A stretch of 64,000 nt of DNA from Geomonas silvestris. GTDB taxonomy: Bacteria > Desulfobacterota > Desulfuromonadia > Geobacterales > Geobacteraceae. The notes under the pieces were generated by a model. That model ran no database searches. It was given only the letters and a program-made list of their open reading frames with translations, and had not been told where the DNA came from. This document shows positions 31,510-40,104 of the stretch, one piece after another. A program made the translations under genes and the position numbers. The stretch lies in assembly GCF_014193515.1 (NCBI RefSeq), contig NZ_BLXX01000007.1, positions 159,436 through 223,435 of the forward strand. The letters run 5' to 3'. Numbering within the stretch: the stretch's first letter is position 1; each line of letters opens with the position of its first letter.

Positions 31510-31544
31510 ATTTGCAGCACGACAATTTCAAGGAGGTAGCAAAG

Positions 31545-31925
31545 ATGGCTCAGGCTTTGGAAATCTACAAGTGCGAGAGTTGCGGCAACATCGTCGAGGT
31601 GTTTCATGCGGGTCCGGGTGAACTGGTCTGCTGCGGCAGCGCGATGAAGCTGATGGTCGCCAACACGGTCGACGCGGCAAAAGAGAAGCACGTGCCGGTG
31701 ATCGAGAAGGGGAACGGCAGCATCACCGTGAAGGTCGGTTCGGTGGCGCACCCGATGGAGAGCGCCCACTACATCGAGTGGATCGAGCTGATCGCCGACG
31801 GCAAGGTCTACCGCGCCCAGCTCGCTCCGGGGCAGGCCCCCGAGGCGACCTTCCCGATCACTGCGGACAAGGTGACCGCCCGCGAGTACTGCAACCTGCA
31901 CGGCCAGTGGTCCGCCGAAGCCTAG
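31545..31925 (+). CDS. dfx: Desulfoferrodoxin (2Fe superoxide reductase)
   Basis: A 126-residue enzyme that reduces superoxide to hydrogen peroxide in the cytoplasm of anaerobes. N-terminal desulforedoxin domain with a CxxC...CC iron site ([16 protein letters not shown], then LVCCGSAM); C-terminal superoxide-reductase domain with EKHVPVIE (the active-site Glu-Lys-His region), [16 protein letters not shown] (two His ligands) and the final CNLHG carrying the Cys and His ligands. ATG 31545 has AAGGAGGT 8 nt upstream. Its own terminator follows at 31944. Confidence 0.96.
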   Translation: MAQALEIYKCESCGNIVEVFHAGPGELVCCGSAMKLMVANTVDAAKEKHVPVIEKGNGSITVKVGSVAHPMESAHYIEWIELIADGKVYRAQLAPGQAPEATFPITADKVTAREYCNLHGQWSAEA

Positions 31926-31943
31926 GCCGGTTTTCGGAGAAGT

Positions 31944-31983
31944 AAAAAGGGGGATGGCAGTTTTTGCCATCCCCCTTTTTTTG
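31944..31983 (+). terminator. Intrinsic terminator after desulfoferrodoxin
   Basis: AAAAAGGGGGATGGCA pairs perfectly with TGCCATCCCCCTTTTT around GTTTT. A-run and T-run on both sides allow use by the convergent rhlE gene. Confidence 0.92.
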
Positions 31984-32007
31984 TGGTTCGCGCTAAAGCG
32001 ACGCGGG

Positions 32008-33492
32008 CTAGCGGCCACCGCCGCGACGGGCCGGGTGGTTGGTCGGCCGCGGCGCGTTACGGGTGCCGGCGCCGACCGCGTGCTTGCCGGCCAGCGGCTG
32101 GTTGGCCGGGTGTGAGCCGCTGCGCTCACCGGCGCCTGCCGGCTGAGCTGCGGGGCGGGCGCCCGGGACACCGGAGGCGCCGCGTGGTTCCTGACCCCGC
32201 GGCGGGGAACCGGACGGACGTGCGCTGTGCCCCTTGCCGCCAGCCGCGCCCCCCTTGCCGCCAGCCGCGCCCCCCTGGGTGCCTGCGGCGCCCTTTTGGG
32301 CAGGTTTCTCGCGGCGGCGCTGCGGCTCGCGCGGCGGACGGGCGAACTCCTCGTCCTTCTTGGGGGGCGGCATGGTGTAGTCGAACCCCTCCATGCGGCG
32401 CCGCTCGATCTTGGAGCCGAGCACCCGCTCGATGCTGCGCACCATCACCTCGTCCTCAGAGGTCACCATGGTGAAGGCGTCACCGGTCCGGGCGGCCCGG
32501 CCGGTGCGGCCGATGCGGTGCGTGTAGGCCTCGGGGGTGTCGGGGATGTCGTAGTTGATGACGTGGGAGACCTGGGAGACGTCGATGCCGCGCGCGGCGA
32601 TGTCGGTGGCGACGAGGATCTGGAAGGTGCCGTCCCGGAAACCGTCGAGGGCTGCCTGGCGCCGGTTCTGGGAGAGGTTCCCCTGCAGGGAGGCGGCGCG
32701 GTAGCCGCTTTTCTCCAGCTGTTCCCCTACCCTCTTGGCGCGGTGCTTGGTCTTGGTGAACACGAGGACGCTCTCGGTGTCGCTGTGGCGCAAAAGCTCG
32801 AACAGAAGCGGCGTCTTCAGGTGCTGGGATACCGGGTAGAGCGCGTGGGAGACCGTGGCGGCCGGCGCGGTCCGGCTCACCTGCACGGTCACCGGCTGGT
32901 GCAGGATCTCCTGGGCCAGCCTGCGGATGTCGTCCGGCATGGTCGCCGAGAACATCAGGGTCTGGCGCTTGGCGGGGAGCACCCTGAGGATGCGGCGCAC
33001 GTCGGGGAGAAAGCCCATGTCGAACATCTGGTCCGCCTCGTCGAGGACGAGCGCCTCGACCCCGGTGAGGTCCACGGTCCCCTGGGAGATGTGGTCCAAA
33101 AGGCGGCCCGGGCAGGCCACGACGATCTCCACCCCTTCCTTCAATTTCTTGATCTGCGGGTTGATGTTGACCCCGCCGTAGACGGTGATGCTCCTTAAGC
33201 GGGTGAAGCGCCCCATGGCGTTGAGGGCGTCGTTGATCTGCTCGGCGAGTTCCCGGGTCGGGGCGAGCACCAGGGCGCGCAGCTTGCCGCGCGGGCCGGG
33301 TACCAGGTGGCTCAAGAGCGGCAGCCCGAACGCGGCGGTCTTGCCGGTGCCGGTCTGGGCGAGTCCCATGACGTCGCGCCCCTCGAGGACCGGGGGAATG
33401 GCCTGCTGCTGGATGGGGGTCGGGTTGAGGTAGCCGAGCGCCTCGACGCCGGCCTGAATCTGGGGATGCAAGTTAAACTGTTGGAAATCCAC
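32008..33492 (-). CDS. rhlE: DEAD-box RNA helicase RhlE
   Basis: A 494-residue helicase starting at GTG 33492 with TAGGAG 6 nt upstream. Q motif FNLHPQIQAGVEALGYLNPT with PTPIQQQAIP, motif I AQTGTGKT, motif II VLDEADQMFDMGF, motif III SATM, motif VI HRIGRTGRAART. After about residue 375 comes a basic, low-complexity tail of 120 residues rich in Gly, Ala, Pro and Arg, with a direct repeat (GGAAGGKGGAAGGKG) encoded by an 18-nt tandem duplication. Such tails help RNA binding in RhlE proteins that remodel ribosome assembly and decay intermediates. A terminator-like hairpin lies in its leader. Confidence 0.95.
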   Translation of the reverse strand: MDFQQFNLHPQIQAGVEALGYLNPTPIQQQAIPPVLEGRDVMGLAQTGTGKTAAFGLPLLSHLVPGPRGKLRALVLAPTRELAEQINDALNAMGRFTRLRSITVYGGVNINPQIKKLKEGVEIVVACPGRLLDHISQGTVDLTGVEALVLDEADQMFDMGFLPDVRRILRVLPAKRQTLMFSATMPDDIRRLAQEILHQPVTVQVSRTAPAATVSHALYPVSQHLKTPLLFELLRHSDTESVLVFTKTKHRAKRVGEQLEKSGYRAASLQGNLSQNRRQAALDGFRDGTFQILVATDIAARGIDVSQVSHVINYDIPDTPEAYTHRIGRTGRAARTGDAFTMVTSEDEVMVRSIERVLGSKIERRRMEGFDYTMPPPKKDEEFARPPREPQRRREKPAQKGAAGTQGGAAGGKGGAAGGKGHSARPSGSPPRGQEPRGASGVPGARPAAQPAGAGERSGSHPANQPLAGKHAVGAGTRNAPRPTNHPARRGGGR

Positions 33493-33523
33493 GGATACTC
33501 CTATTCTTTACGTTTCTGACCAC

Positions 33524-33559
33524 AAAAAAACCCCAAGAAGCCTCCATGGCCCGTGGGGT
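33524..33559 (-). terminator. Terminator-like hairpin in rhlE leader
   Basis: On the minus strand, ACCCCA pairs with TGGGGT followed by TTTTTT, ending 32 nt before the rhlE start codon. No gene lies close upstream on that strand, so it would act on the rhlE leader transcript as an attenuator, if the promoter is upstream of it. Confidence 0.6.
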
Positions 33560-33709
33560 CTGTTTGACGATCAGCAAGCCAAACCTTACCACAAAGGTGC
33601 CTTCGAGGCGAGTAAATTGTCGGCGGCACGCGGATTTCCCCGGGGAGGCGCGGCGGCTTAGGGGGCCCCGGCGTATACCACAAGGCCCTGAACCGGCGCT
33701 CGATTCCAG

Positions 33710-33739
33710 TTGACAGCCGGCGAAGGACTCCATTACTAT
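33710..33739 (+). promoter_or_regulatory. Sigma-70 promoter of Cys-rich gene / resB-ccsB
   Basis: TTGACA (33710-33715) and TACTAT (33734-33739) with 18 bp between. It precedes the ATG 33775 by about 35 nt. Confidence 0.65.
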
Positions 33740-33774
33740 CCCGCCAACCTAGCGGCGACGGAGATGCGGGCGCG

Positions 33775-34167
33775 ATGCACTTCAGAAGACTGACAGCCTT
33801 ATTCATGATTTGCGCCTACCTGATCCTCCCGCTGGACAGCTTTGCCGGCCATCGGGTGACCGGCGCCGAACGCTCCCCTGCCCCGCTCACCCTTTCCGCT
33901 TTAGACCATCCCTGCGACGCTCCGCTGGCCGGCGAACTCTCCGGTCCGGCCGGCGACAGCCACTGCCCCTGCTCCGAAGAACACGAGTCGGGGGGGTGCG
34001 GCTCCAGCTGTTCCTGCTGCTCCTGCTGCAGCTATCACGCGCCGTTTCCCGGCCCCCTTGCCTGGCCGGCCGGCGCCCCCGAGCGCAGCTGCCGCCTGCG
34101 CGACCCCTTCCAGTTCCTCCCCGAGGTCTACCTCGCGATCTTCGTCCCCCCGCAAAACCGCGCCTGA
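33775..34167 (+). CDS. Small secreted Cys-rich protein upstream of resB
   Basis: A 130-residue protein with a signal peptide (LTALFMICAYLILPLDSFAG, cleavage about residue 25) and a cluster of Cys in CPCSEEHESGGCGSSCSCCS followed by CCSYH. Ten Cys are seen in about 60 residues. No known family is recognised. It is followed after 156 nt by the ResB gene. The Cys/His-rich segment could bind metal or haem, or act as a redox chaperone for apocytochrome, but this is only suggested by position. Codon use matches the neighbours. Confidence 0.65.
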   Translation: MHFRRLTALFMICAYLILPLDSFAGHRVTGAERSPAPLTLSALDHPCDAPLAGELSGPAGDSHCPCSEEHESGGCGSSCSCCSCCSYHAPFPGPLAWPAGAPERSCRLRDPFQFLPEVYLAIFVPPQNRA

Positions 34168-34323
34168 CGGGCGCCCCTCAGCGCCTGCACTACCGACTCC
34201 CGTTTTTTTCCGGCCTTAAAAAGCCGGCATGCCATGCCCTGTCCGTTTTTCCATCCGCCCGGCTCACGCGGGGGGCCGCCAGTAGCGAGCCCTTCCTTGC
34301 GCCGGCAGACCAAGGAGTAGACC

Positions 34324-35700
34324 GTGAATAACGAACGCACCCTCCCCCAGGCCACCTGGGACTTCTTCTGCTCGCTGAAGCTCGCGATGGCGCTTTTGCT
34401 GTCGCTGGCCATCACCTCGATCATCGGCACGGTGATCCCCCAGGGGAACCTGGCGCCCCAGTACCTGGAGAGCATCGGCCAGACCAAGTTCCGGCTCTAC
34501 CAGGCCCTGGGCTTTTTCGACATGTACCACTCCTGGTGGTTCGTGCTGCTCCTGGTGGCGCTCTCGGTGAACCTCTTCGCCTGCTCCTTCAAAAGGCTGC
34601 CGCAGATCTGGAAGGTGATGACCAACCCGACGCTCACCCTCGACGAGGGGCTCAAAAAGAGCCTCGGCAACCTGACAACCCTCAAGGTCTCCGGCTCGGC
34701 GGAAGCCCTCACGGAGCGGGTCGCCGCGCTGGTCGCCGCGCATTTCGCGACCCCGCGCACCACCGAGAAAGACGGCAGCTTCCACCTCTACGCCGAGAAG
34801 ACCCCCTGGTGCCGGCTGGCGGTCTACGCGGTGCACGTAAGCATCCTGGTGATCTTCGCCGGCGCCATCGTCGGCTCGCTCTTCGGCTTCAAGGGGTACG
34901 TCACCATCCCCGAGGGGGGGAGCGCTTCTAGCATCGTGCTGCGCAACGACACGACCCGCGACCTCGGCTTCTCCGTCAACTGCGAGAAGTTCTCGGTCTC
35001 CTTCTACGACACCGGGGCCCCCAAGGAGTTCAAGAGCATCCTGACCGTGACCGAGAACGGGCGCCCCGTGGCGGGGCTTGAGAAGGTCCCGGTCATCGTC
35101 AACTCCCCGCTCACCTACAAGGGGATCACCTTCTACCAGTCGAGCTACGGCAAGGTGGGGCAGCACAACTTCCTGGTGAGCACCCCCGAGGGGGGGAACC
35201 CGGTCCAGGTGACCATCCCGAGCGAGGGGGCGGCGCGCCTCCCCGACGGCAGCGAGGTGCACGTTTTGGAGGCGACCCAGGACGTGGGGCCGTTCCTCCC
35301 CGGGAAGACCGGCCCGGCCGCGCAGCTGGAGATGCACACCCCGACCGGCAAGACCTTCCGGATCGTCGCCTTCGGGAACTACCCCGAGCTGAACCGGGAG
35401 GCGGTGCTCAGGGAGGGGCACCCCGCCTTCCGCTACCTGGGGGGGACCGAGGGGATGTACACCGGCCTGCAGGTGAACCGCGACCCGGGGGTGGCCATCG
35501 TCTGGCTGGGGTGCCTGCTCATGGTGGTCGGGGTCTACGTCGCCTTTTTCATGTCGCACCGCAGGGTCTGGGTGCAGGTGAAAGACGGCGAGGTCGTCCT
35601 GGGGGGGAACGCCAACAAGAACCCGGCCGGTTTCGAACTCGCCTTCGACCGCCTGGTGCAACAGCTGAAGGGTGAACTCGCACCCGGGGAGGAAAAATGA
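34324..35700 (+). CDS. resB: Cytochrome c biogenesis protein ResB
   Basis: A 458-residue membrane protein of System II cytochrome c maturation. It starts at GTG 34324 with AAGGAG about 7 nt upstream. N-terminal segment TWDFFCSLKLAMALLLSLAI, a second helix pair (YHSWWFVLLLVALSVNLFAC), a third membrane segment (VSILVIFAGAIVGSLFGFKG), a large periplasmic domain (190-390) and a last helix (AIVWLGCLLMVVGVYVAFFM). With CcsB it carries haem across the membrane and attaches it to CXXCH motifs. Its stop overlaps the ccsB start by 4 nt. Many c-type cytochromes are expected in this lineage, so the pair is a housekeeping unit. Confidence 0.93.
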   Translation: MNNERTLPQATWDFFCSLKLAMALLLSLAITSIIGTVIPQGNLAPQYLESIGQTKFRLYQALGFFDMYHSWWFVLLLVALSVNLFACSFKRLPQIWKVMTNPTLTLDEGLKKSLGNLTTLKVSGSAEALTERVAALVAAHFATPRTTEKDGSFHLYAEKTPWCRLAVYAVHVSILVIFAGAIVGSLFGFKGYVTIPEGGSASSIVLRNDTTRDLGFSVNCEKFSVSFYDTGAPKEFKSILTVTENGRPVAGLEKVPVIVNSPLTYKGITFYQSSYGKVGQHNFLVSTPEGGNPVQVTIPSEGAARLPDGSEVHVLEATQDVGPFLPGKTGPAAQLEMHTPTGKTFRIVAFGNYPELNREAVLREGHPAFRYLGGTEGMYTGLQVNRDPGVAIVWLGCLLMVVGVYVAFFMSHRRVWVQVKDGEVVLGGNANKNPAGFELAFDRLVQQLKGELAPGEEK

Positions 35701-36536
35701 CCAGCTCGCTGCTTTTCAACGTAACCACCATCGCCTACCTCGTCTCGATGCTGGTCTTCTTCGCCTTCCTGGCCAGCCGGGTGGAGAAGCTCGGCACCCT
35801 GGGAAGCCTCACCGCCCTCGCAGGCCTCGTCCTGCAGACCGGGGCGATCGGCCTGCGCTGGCGCGAGTCCTACCAGATGGGGGTGGGGCACGCCCCCCTC
35901 TCCAACCTCTACGAGTCGGTGGTCTTCTTCTCCTGGACCATCGTGCTCATCTACCTTCTGCTCGACCTGCGCTACCGCTACCGGGTGATCGGGGCCTTCG
36001 TGATGCCCTTCGCCCTTTTGGGGATGACCTGGGCCCAGCTCGCCCTGCAGAGCGGGATCGAGCCCCTGGTGCCGGCCTTGCAGAGCAACTGGCTTTTGTA
36101 CCACGTGGTCACCTGCTTCCTGGGGTACGCGGCGTTCGCGGTGGCCTGCGGCATCTCGATCATGTACCTGGTGCGCGATGCCGCCGGGGAGGCCGCGGCC
36201 GGCGGCGGGGTGCTGGCGAGCTTCCCCCCGGTGAAGGTGCTCGACGACCTCAACTACCGCGCCATCATGGTCGGCTTTCCGCTTTTGACCCTCGGGATCG
36301 TCACCGGGGCGGCCTGGGCAAACTACGCCTGGGGGACCTACTGGAGCTGGGACCCCAAGGAGACCTGGTCGCTCATCGTCTGGTTCGTCTACGCGGCCTT
36401 CCTGCACGCCCGCATCACCCGCGGCTGGGTCGGGCGGCGCGCCGCCTGGCTCTCGGTGGTGGGGTTCGCCGCCACCATCTTCTGCTACCTGGGGGTGAAC
36501 CTCTTCCTCTCCGGCCTGCACAGCTACGGGCGCTGA
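35697..36536 (+). CDS. ccsB: Cytochrome c biogenesis protein CcsB (ResC/CcsA-type)
   Basis: A 279-residue haem-handling membrane protein with about eight segments. The tryptophan-rich WWD-like motif WGTYWSWDPKETWSLIVWFV is present, flanked by conserved His residues in LLYHVVTCFLGYAAFA and AAFLHARITRGW that ligate haem. It acts with ResB as the cytochrome c synthetase. ATGA overlap with resB shows translational coupling, and a terminator follows 29 nt after the stop. Confidence 0.95.
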   Translation: MTSSLLFNVTTIAYLVSMLVFFAFLASRVEKLGTLGSLTALAGLVLQTGAIGLRWRESYQMGVGHAPLSNLYESVVFFSWTIVLIYLLLDLRYRYRVIGAFVMPFALLGMTWAQLALQSGIEPLVPALQSNWLLYHVVTCFLGYAAFAVACGISIMYLVRDAAGEAAAGGGVLASFPPVKVLDDLNYRAIMVGFPLLTLGIVTGAAWANYAWGTYWSWDPKETWSLIVWFVYAAFLHARITRGWVGRRAAWLSVVGFAATIFCYLGVNLFLSGLHSYGR

Positions 36537-36564
36537 CCGAAAGGGTTCCTGCTGTCGAAAGTTG

Positions 36565-36598
36565 GCGGCAGCGGCACTAAAGCCGCTGCCGCTTTTTT
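36565..36598 (+). terminator. Intrinsic terminator after ccsB
   Basis: GCGGCAGCGGC pairs with GCCGCTGCCGC, 6-nt loop, followed by TTTTTT. Confidence 0.9.
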
Positions 36599-36701
36599 AC
36601 CGCCGCGCAAAAGAGCCCGGCGCCAGCTCCTCCCCCCACGCGAGAAGGGACCTCAAGCTCGCGCCCGAACCACTCGGTTTTTTCCCCCTCCCCCTCCCCT
36701 C

Positions 36702-37211
36702 TCAGTGCCTCCCGTCCCGGCGCTCGCGGCGGCGCTCCTCACGATGCTGCAGCCCCGGGCGGTACCAGGAGCCGCGGTAGTGCGCGCGGTCCTGCAGAAA
36801 CTCCTGGTACTCGCGGTTGCGGAAGTCCCGGATATCCACGTAGCGGTGGCGGCGCAGCGCCACCGGAAGCCGCCTCGCCGGGACCAGTGCCCAGGGCCCC
36901 CGGTAGGAGCGCGCCGAGTACCAGTAGCCTGCGCTGTAGAGGTAGTAGCCCCCCTCCCCGTAGGCGATGTCGTAGGGGATCTCCACGCTCATGTAGAGGC
37001 CGAGCGCCGGCAGGTAGATGAACTGGGGCGCCTGGTCCACCACCAAGGGGGGAGGCGCGCCGGGCGCCGGGGCCGCCGGCGGGTAGCTGCTCCCCAGGGC
37101 CGGGGGTGGCAGGGGGGGTGCTGCGCCGTTCACCTCGACGTTTACCCGGGCCTGGACCGCCTGGGCCCCGACCAGTACCACAAGAACTGCTCCTGCCATC
37201 TTTTGCTTCAT
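36702..37211 (-). CDS. Secreted protein with Pro-rich linker and basic tail
   Basis: A 169-residue protein with a short signal peptide (AGAVLVVLVGAQAVQA, cleavage about residue 22), a Pro/Ala-rich linker (APPLPPPALGSSYPPAAPAP), then a compact segment FIYLPALGLYMSVEIPYDIA followed by YWYSARSYRGPWALVP, and a strongly basic tail (REERRRERRDGRH). Aromatic WY/GPW repeats of this type recur in uncharacterised outer-envelope proteins. No domain was recognised. It is monocistronic, and convergent with ccsB. Confidence 0.65.
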   Translation of the reverse strand: MKQKMAGAVLVVLVGAQAVQARVNVEVNGAAPPLPPPALGSSYPPAAPAPGAPPPLVVDQAPQFIYLPALGLYMSVEIPYDIAYGEGGYYLYSAGYWYSARSYRGPWALVPARRLPVALRRHRYVDIRDFRNREYQEFLQDRAHYRGSWYRPGLQHREERRRERRDGRH

Positions 37212-37410
37212 GAACCTCTCCTTTTAAGCGCAGGGACCGTGCGGGCCGCGCGCAGAGCCTGAAGCTAGCAGCGAAATAAGGACGAATTATGAAAAACCGG
37301 GTAAATATTCAGCAAATCCTTACGACCCCGTAGCGATTTTTACCGGTCTATGTTAGAAAAGGGGCAGGTTAATGTGAGGTTGTCCGCTGGATAAGCCCAA
37401 AGGCCACGCC

Positions 37411-38883
37411 ATGAAACTGATGATCAAATACCGGCTCTTTCTGGCCATGCTGACCGCCACCGGCGCCGTGGTCATCTGCATGTTCCTCATCATGCAGTGG
37501 AGCATCGGGCGCGGCTTTCTCGCCTACGTGAACACCATCGAGAAGGAGCGGGTCGACAAGCTCGCCCAGGTGCTGGAGCAGTCCTACGCCGCGCGGGGGA
37601 GCTGGGAGTTTCTGCGCGAGGATCCGGTGCAGTGGTTCAGCCTGATCGACTCCACCCTGCCGCGCGAGCTGATCGGTGCCGAGCCACCCGAGCGCCGGGA
37701 ACGCCGGATGGCGCGCCGGGCCGAGGCACTGAAGGAGCGCGGCTTTATGAGCCTCACCACCCAGCAGCTCCCGCCGCACGCGCCGCACCGCTTCGAGTCG
37801 CGGGTGATCCTTTTGGACGCCTCCCACCGCAGGGTCGCCGGGGCCGGGAGGGTCCCGGAGCGGGTGACGCTGAAGCAGCTCAGCCACGACGACACCGTGG
37901 TGGGGTACCTGGGGCTCTTGCCCCGGCTCAGGCTCACCGACCGGCACCAGTTGGTCTTCATGCAGCAACAGCAGCTCGCCATGGCGCTCATCGCCGTGGT
38001 GATGCTGCTCGTCTCCGCGGCCATCTCGCTCCCGCTGGCGAACCGCCTGGTGCACCCGATCAAAAAGCTCGCCGCCTCGCTGCACCGGCTCGCCTCCGGG
38101 GCCTTCGAGACCCGGGTCGCGGTGGGGCCCTTGGACGAGCTGGGGCAGCTTGCGCGCGACGTCAACACCCTGGCCTTCTCCCTGGAGAAAAACGAGCAGG
38201 CGCGCCGGCTCTGGGTGGCCGACATCTCGCACGAGCTGCGCACGCCGCTCTCAATCCTGCGCGGCGAGATCGAGGCGATCCAGGACGGGGTGCGCGAGGC
38301 GGGTCCCGAGACCATGCGCTCCCTGCACGCCGAGGTGATGCGGCTCTCCCGCCTGGTTGACGACCTGTACCAGCTCTCCCTGTGCGACATCGGCGCCCTG
38401 AGCTACCGCAAGAGCGACCAGGACCTGGCCCAGCTCCTGGACGACTCGGTCGGCTCCTTCGGCACCGAGTTCGAGCAGAAGGGGATCGCGCTGGTCGCCG
38501 AGCTGCCGGGGAACCTCCCCTGCCGCATCTTCGCCGACCCGATCCGGCTGCAGCAGCTCTTCGACAACATCCTGGACAACTCGCTCAAGTACACCGACCC
38601 CGGCGGGAGGCTGGTGGTCCGCCTCGAGTGCCAGGGGGACCGGGCGCTCGTCACCCTGGCCGACTCGGCGCCGGGGGTCACCCCTGAGGAGCTCGGGCGC
38701 CTCTTCGACCGGCTCTACCGGGTGGAGAGCTCGCGCAACCGCGCCCTGGGCGGTGCGGGGCTCGGGCTTGCCATCTGCAAGAGCATCGTCGAGGCGCACG
38801 AGGGGACCATCGACGCCCACCCCTCGCCCTTGGGCGGGATCCAGATCCGCATCGAACTACCGCTTACCGGGAGCAGAACATGA
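37411..38883 (+). CDS. Membrane sensor histidine kinase (BaeS-like)
   Basis: A 490-residue kinase: membrane helix 1 (LFLAMLTATGAVVICMFLIM), a periplasmic sensor of about 150 residues, helix 2 (MALIAVVMLLVSAAISLPLA), HAMP (about 205-260, KKLAASLHRLASGAFETRVA), HisKA with DISHELRTPLSILRGEIEAI, and HATPase_c with DNILDNSLKYTDPGG and GAGLGLAICKSIVEAHEG. The short sequence EIEAIQDGVR after the phospho-His is typical of BaeS. It forms an operon with the response regulator by a 4-nt overlap. BaeSR senses envelope stress and controls drug exporters in E. coli; the target genes here are unknown. Confidence 0.9.
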   Translation: MKLMIKYRLFLAMLTATGAVVICMFLIMQWSIGRGFLAYVNTIEKERVDKLAQVLEQSYAARGSWEFLREDPVQWFSLIDSTLPRELIGAEPPERRERRMARRAEALKERGFMSLTTQQLPPHAPHRFESRVILLDASHRRVAGAGRVPERVTLKQLSHDDTVVGYLGLLPRLRLTDRHQLVFMQQQQLAMALIAVVMLLVSAAISLPLANRLVHPIKKLAASLHRLASGAFETRVAVGPLDELGQLARDVNTLAFSLEKNEQARRLWVADISHELRTPLSILRGEIEAIQDGVREAGPETMRSLHAEVMRLSRLVDDLYQLSLCDIGALSYRKSDQDLAQLLDDSVGSFGTEFEQKGIALVAELPGNLPCRIFADPIRLQQLFDNILDNSLKYTDPGGRLVVRLECQGDRALVTLADSAPGVTPEELGRLFDRLYRVESSRNRALGGAGLGLAICKSIVEAHEGTIDAHPSPLGGIQIRIELPLTGSRT

Positions 38884-39551
38884 ACCAGCACATTCTGATC
38901 GTCGAGGATGAAGAGAAACTTGCCGCCCTCCTGGGGGATTACCTGAAGCAGGCGGGGTTCGAGTCGGACTGGATCGAAGACGGCCTTGCCGTCGTCCCCT
39001 CGGTGCGGCAGCGCATGCCCGACCTGATCCTGCTCGACCTGATGCTCCCCGGGCGCGACGGCCTGGAGATCTGCAAGGAGATCCGCAGCTTCTCCGAGGT
39101 CCCCATCATCATGATCACGGCGCGCGTCGAGGAGATCGACCGCCTCCTGGGGCTGGAGCTTGGGGCCGACGACTACATCTGCAAGCCGTTCAGCCCGCGC
39201 GAGGTGGTGGCCCGGGTCAAGTCGGTGCTGCGCCGCTCGGGCGAACACCAGGCCCCCGCCACCGGCGGGCTCGCGCTCGACCCCGAGCGTTTCCAGGCGC
39301 TTTTGAACGGACGGGACCTGGAGCTCACTGCGGTCGAGTTCAAGCTCCTGCACTTCCTGTTTCAAAACCCGGGGCGCATCTACTCGCGCACCCAGCTCAT
39401 GGACCGCATCTACTCGGACCAGCGCATCGTAAGCGACCGGACCATCGACAGCCACATCAAGAAGCTGCGCAAGAAACTCTCCTCGGTGGCCCCTGACCAG
39501 GAGCTCATCCACTCCATCTACGGGGTGGGCTACAAGTTCGAGGCCCCCTGA
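38880..39551 (+). CDS. OmpR-family response regulator (BaeR-like)
   Basis: A 223-residue regulator with receiver domain (acidic residues E9/D10, phospho-acceptor about D53 in LILLDLMLPGRDG, Lys in CKPFSP) and a winged helix DNA-binding domain (about 130-223, LTAVEFKLLHFLFQNPGRIY; RTIDSHIKKLRKKL). It is coupled to the kinase by a 4-nt overlap. The sequence SDQRIVSDRTIDSHIKKLRK is close to BaeR. No exporter is adjacent, unlike in enterobacteria. Confidence 0.92.
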   Translation: MNQHILIVEDEEKLAALLGDYLKQAGFESDWIEDGLAVVPSVRQRMPDLILLDLMLPGRDGLEICKEIRSFSEVPIIMITARVEEIDRLLGLELGADDYICKPFSPREVVARVKSVLRRSGEHQAPATGGLALDPERFQALLNGRDLELTAVEFKLLHFLFQNPGRIYSRTQLMDRIYSDQRIVSDRTIDSHIKKLRKKLSSVAPDQELIHSIYGVGYKFEAP

Positions 39552-39620
39552 CCCGTCGCACCCGGCGGCAGCCCCGCCGACGCCCATTGCACCCCTCAAA
39601 GCCCCCTTTCCCCGGCAGCC

Positions 39621-39665
39621 GGCACTGTCACAGCGCGTAACCGCGAAGCCCCCTGTGACAGTGCC
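39621..39665. repeat. 13-bp perfect inverted repeat with inner hairpin
   Basis: GGCACTGTCACAG (39621-39633) and CTGTGACAGTGCC (39653-39665) are perfect reverse complements; the 19-nt loop contains a second CGCG/CGCG pair. No T-run follows on either strand. It lies 70 nt past the response regulator stop. See findings. Confidence 0.7.
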
Positions 39666-39795
39666 ATCGCTCTCGATCCCCCCTTCCCCCGCATTTTTTT
39701 CGGGAGCCGGCCCTTTTTATCCGTATATCTCCTAAAGTCTTCCCGAAGTCTTCCGATGTGGGTAAGAAACTACCTACACGAGACTCAGTGAACGG

Positions 39796-39880
39796 TACAC
39801 CTCGCGGTTCGAAATTCCGGGCAAGGCCCGGGGGAACCCACGCAGCAGGTGCGCTCCGCGGGCCTCGGATGGCCGAGGGA
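39796..39880 (+). other. Structured leader upstream of small gene and cheW
   Basis: Nested pairings can be drawn: CACCT (39799-39803) with AGGTG, inside it GCGGTTC with GAACC...CGC, inside that CCGGGC with GCCCGG around AAG. A second hairpin, CCTCGG/CCGAGG, ends at 39880, next to the GGGAGGCGG ribosome-binding site of the gene at 39889. I do not recognise a known riboswitch class. Confidence 0.5.
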
Positions 39881-39888
39881 GGCGGTGG

Positions 39889-40071
39889 ATGACCAAGCAT
39901 ACGGAAGAGCCAGCCGGCAACCGGAGGGGAGGGGCAGAGCTGCCCCGGGAGCTGACCCGGGCCAAGGCCCCCCCGACCCCGGGCGAGATGGCCGAGCTGC
40001 ACCGCAAGGTGGTTGACAGCGAGCTCAAGGCCGAGGATACGGCGGAGTACCTGGAGTTGGAGCGATACTAA
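39889..40071 (+). CDS. Small charged protein preceding cheW
   Basis: A 60-residue product with no membrane segment. The N-terminal half is basic and Pro-rich; the second half (GEMAELHRKVVDSELKAEDT then AEYLELERY) is a predicted amphipathic helix. The ATG has GGGAGGCGG 4-12 nt upstream, and it ends 33 nt before cheW, so it is placed as the first gene of a cheW operon. No homologue is recognised from memory. Could be a small partner of the CheW/MCP system, or an open frame without product. Confidence 0.5.
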   Translation: MTKHTEEPAGNRRGGAELPRELTRAKAPPTPGEMAELHRKVVDSELKAEDTAEYLELERY

Positions 40072-40104
40072 GAGGGGGGCGAGCCCCCGGAAGGAGAGCC
40101 GAGC

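Noticed and set aside
36563..36598. Riboswitch-like structure after ccsB
   Set aside because: It is a plain intrinsic terminator with a T-run.
39808..39822. tRNA T-arm (GGTTCGAAATTCC)
   Set aside because: Only the T-loop-like word matches; no acceptor stem, D-arm or anticodon arm can be drawn.
39740..39888. Cyclic dinucleotide (GEMM) riboswitch before cheW
   Set aside because: The conserved GCAAACC and GACGCAAAGC cores are absent.
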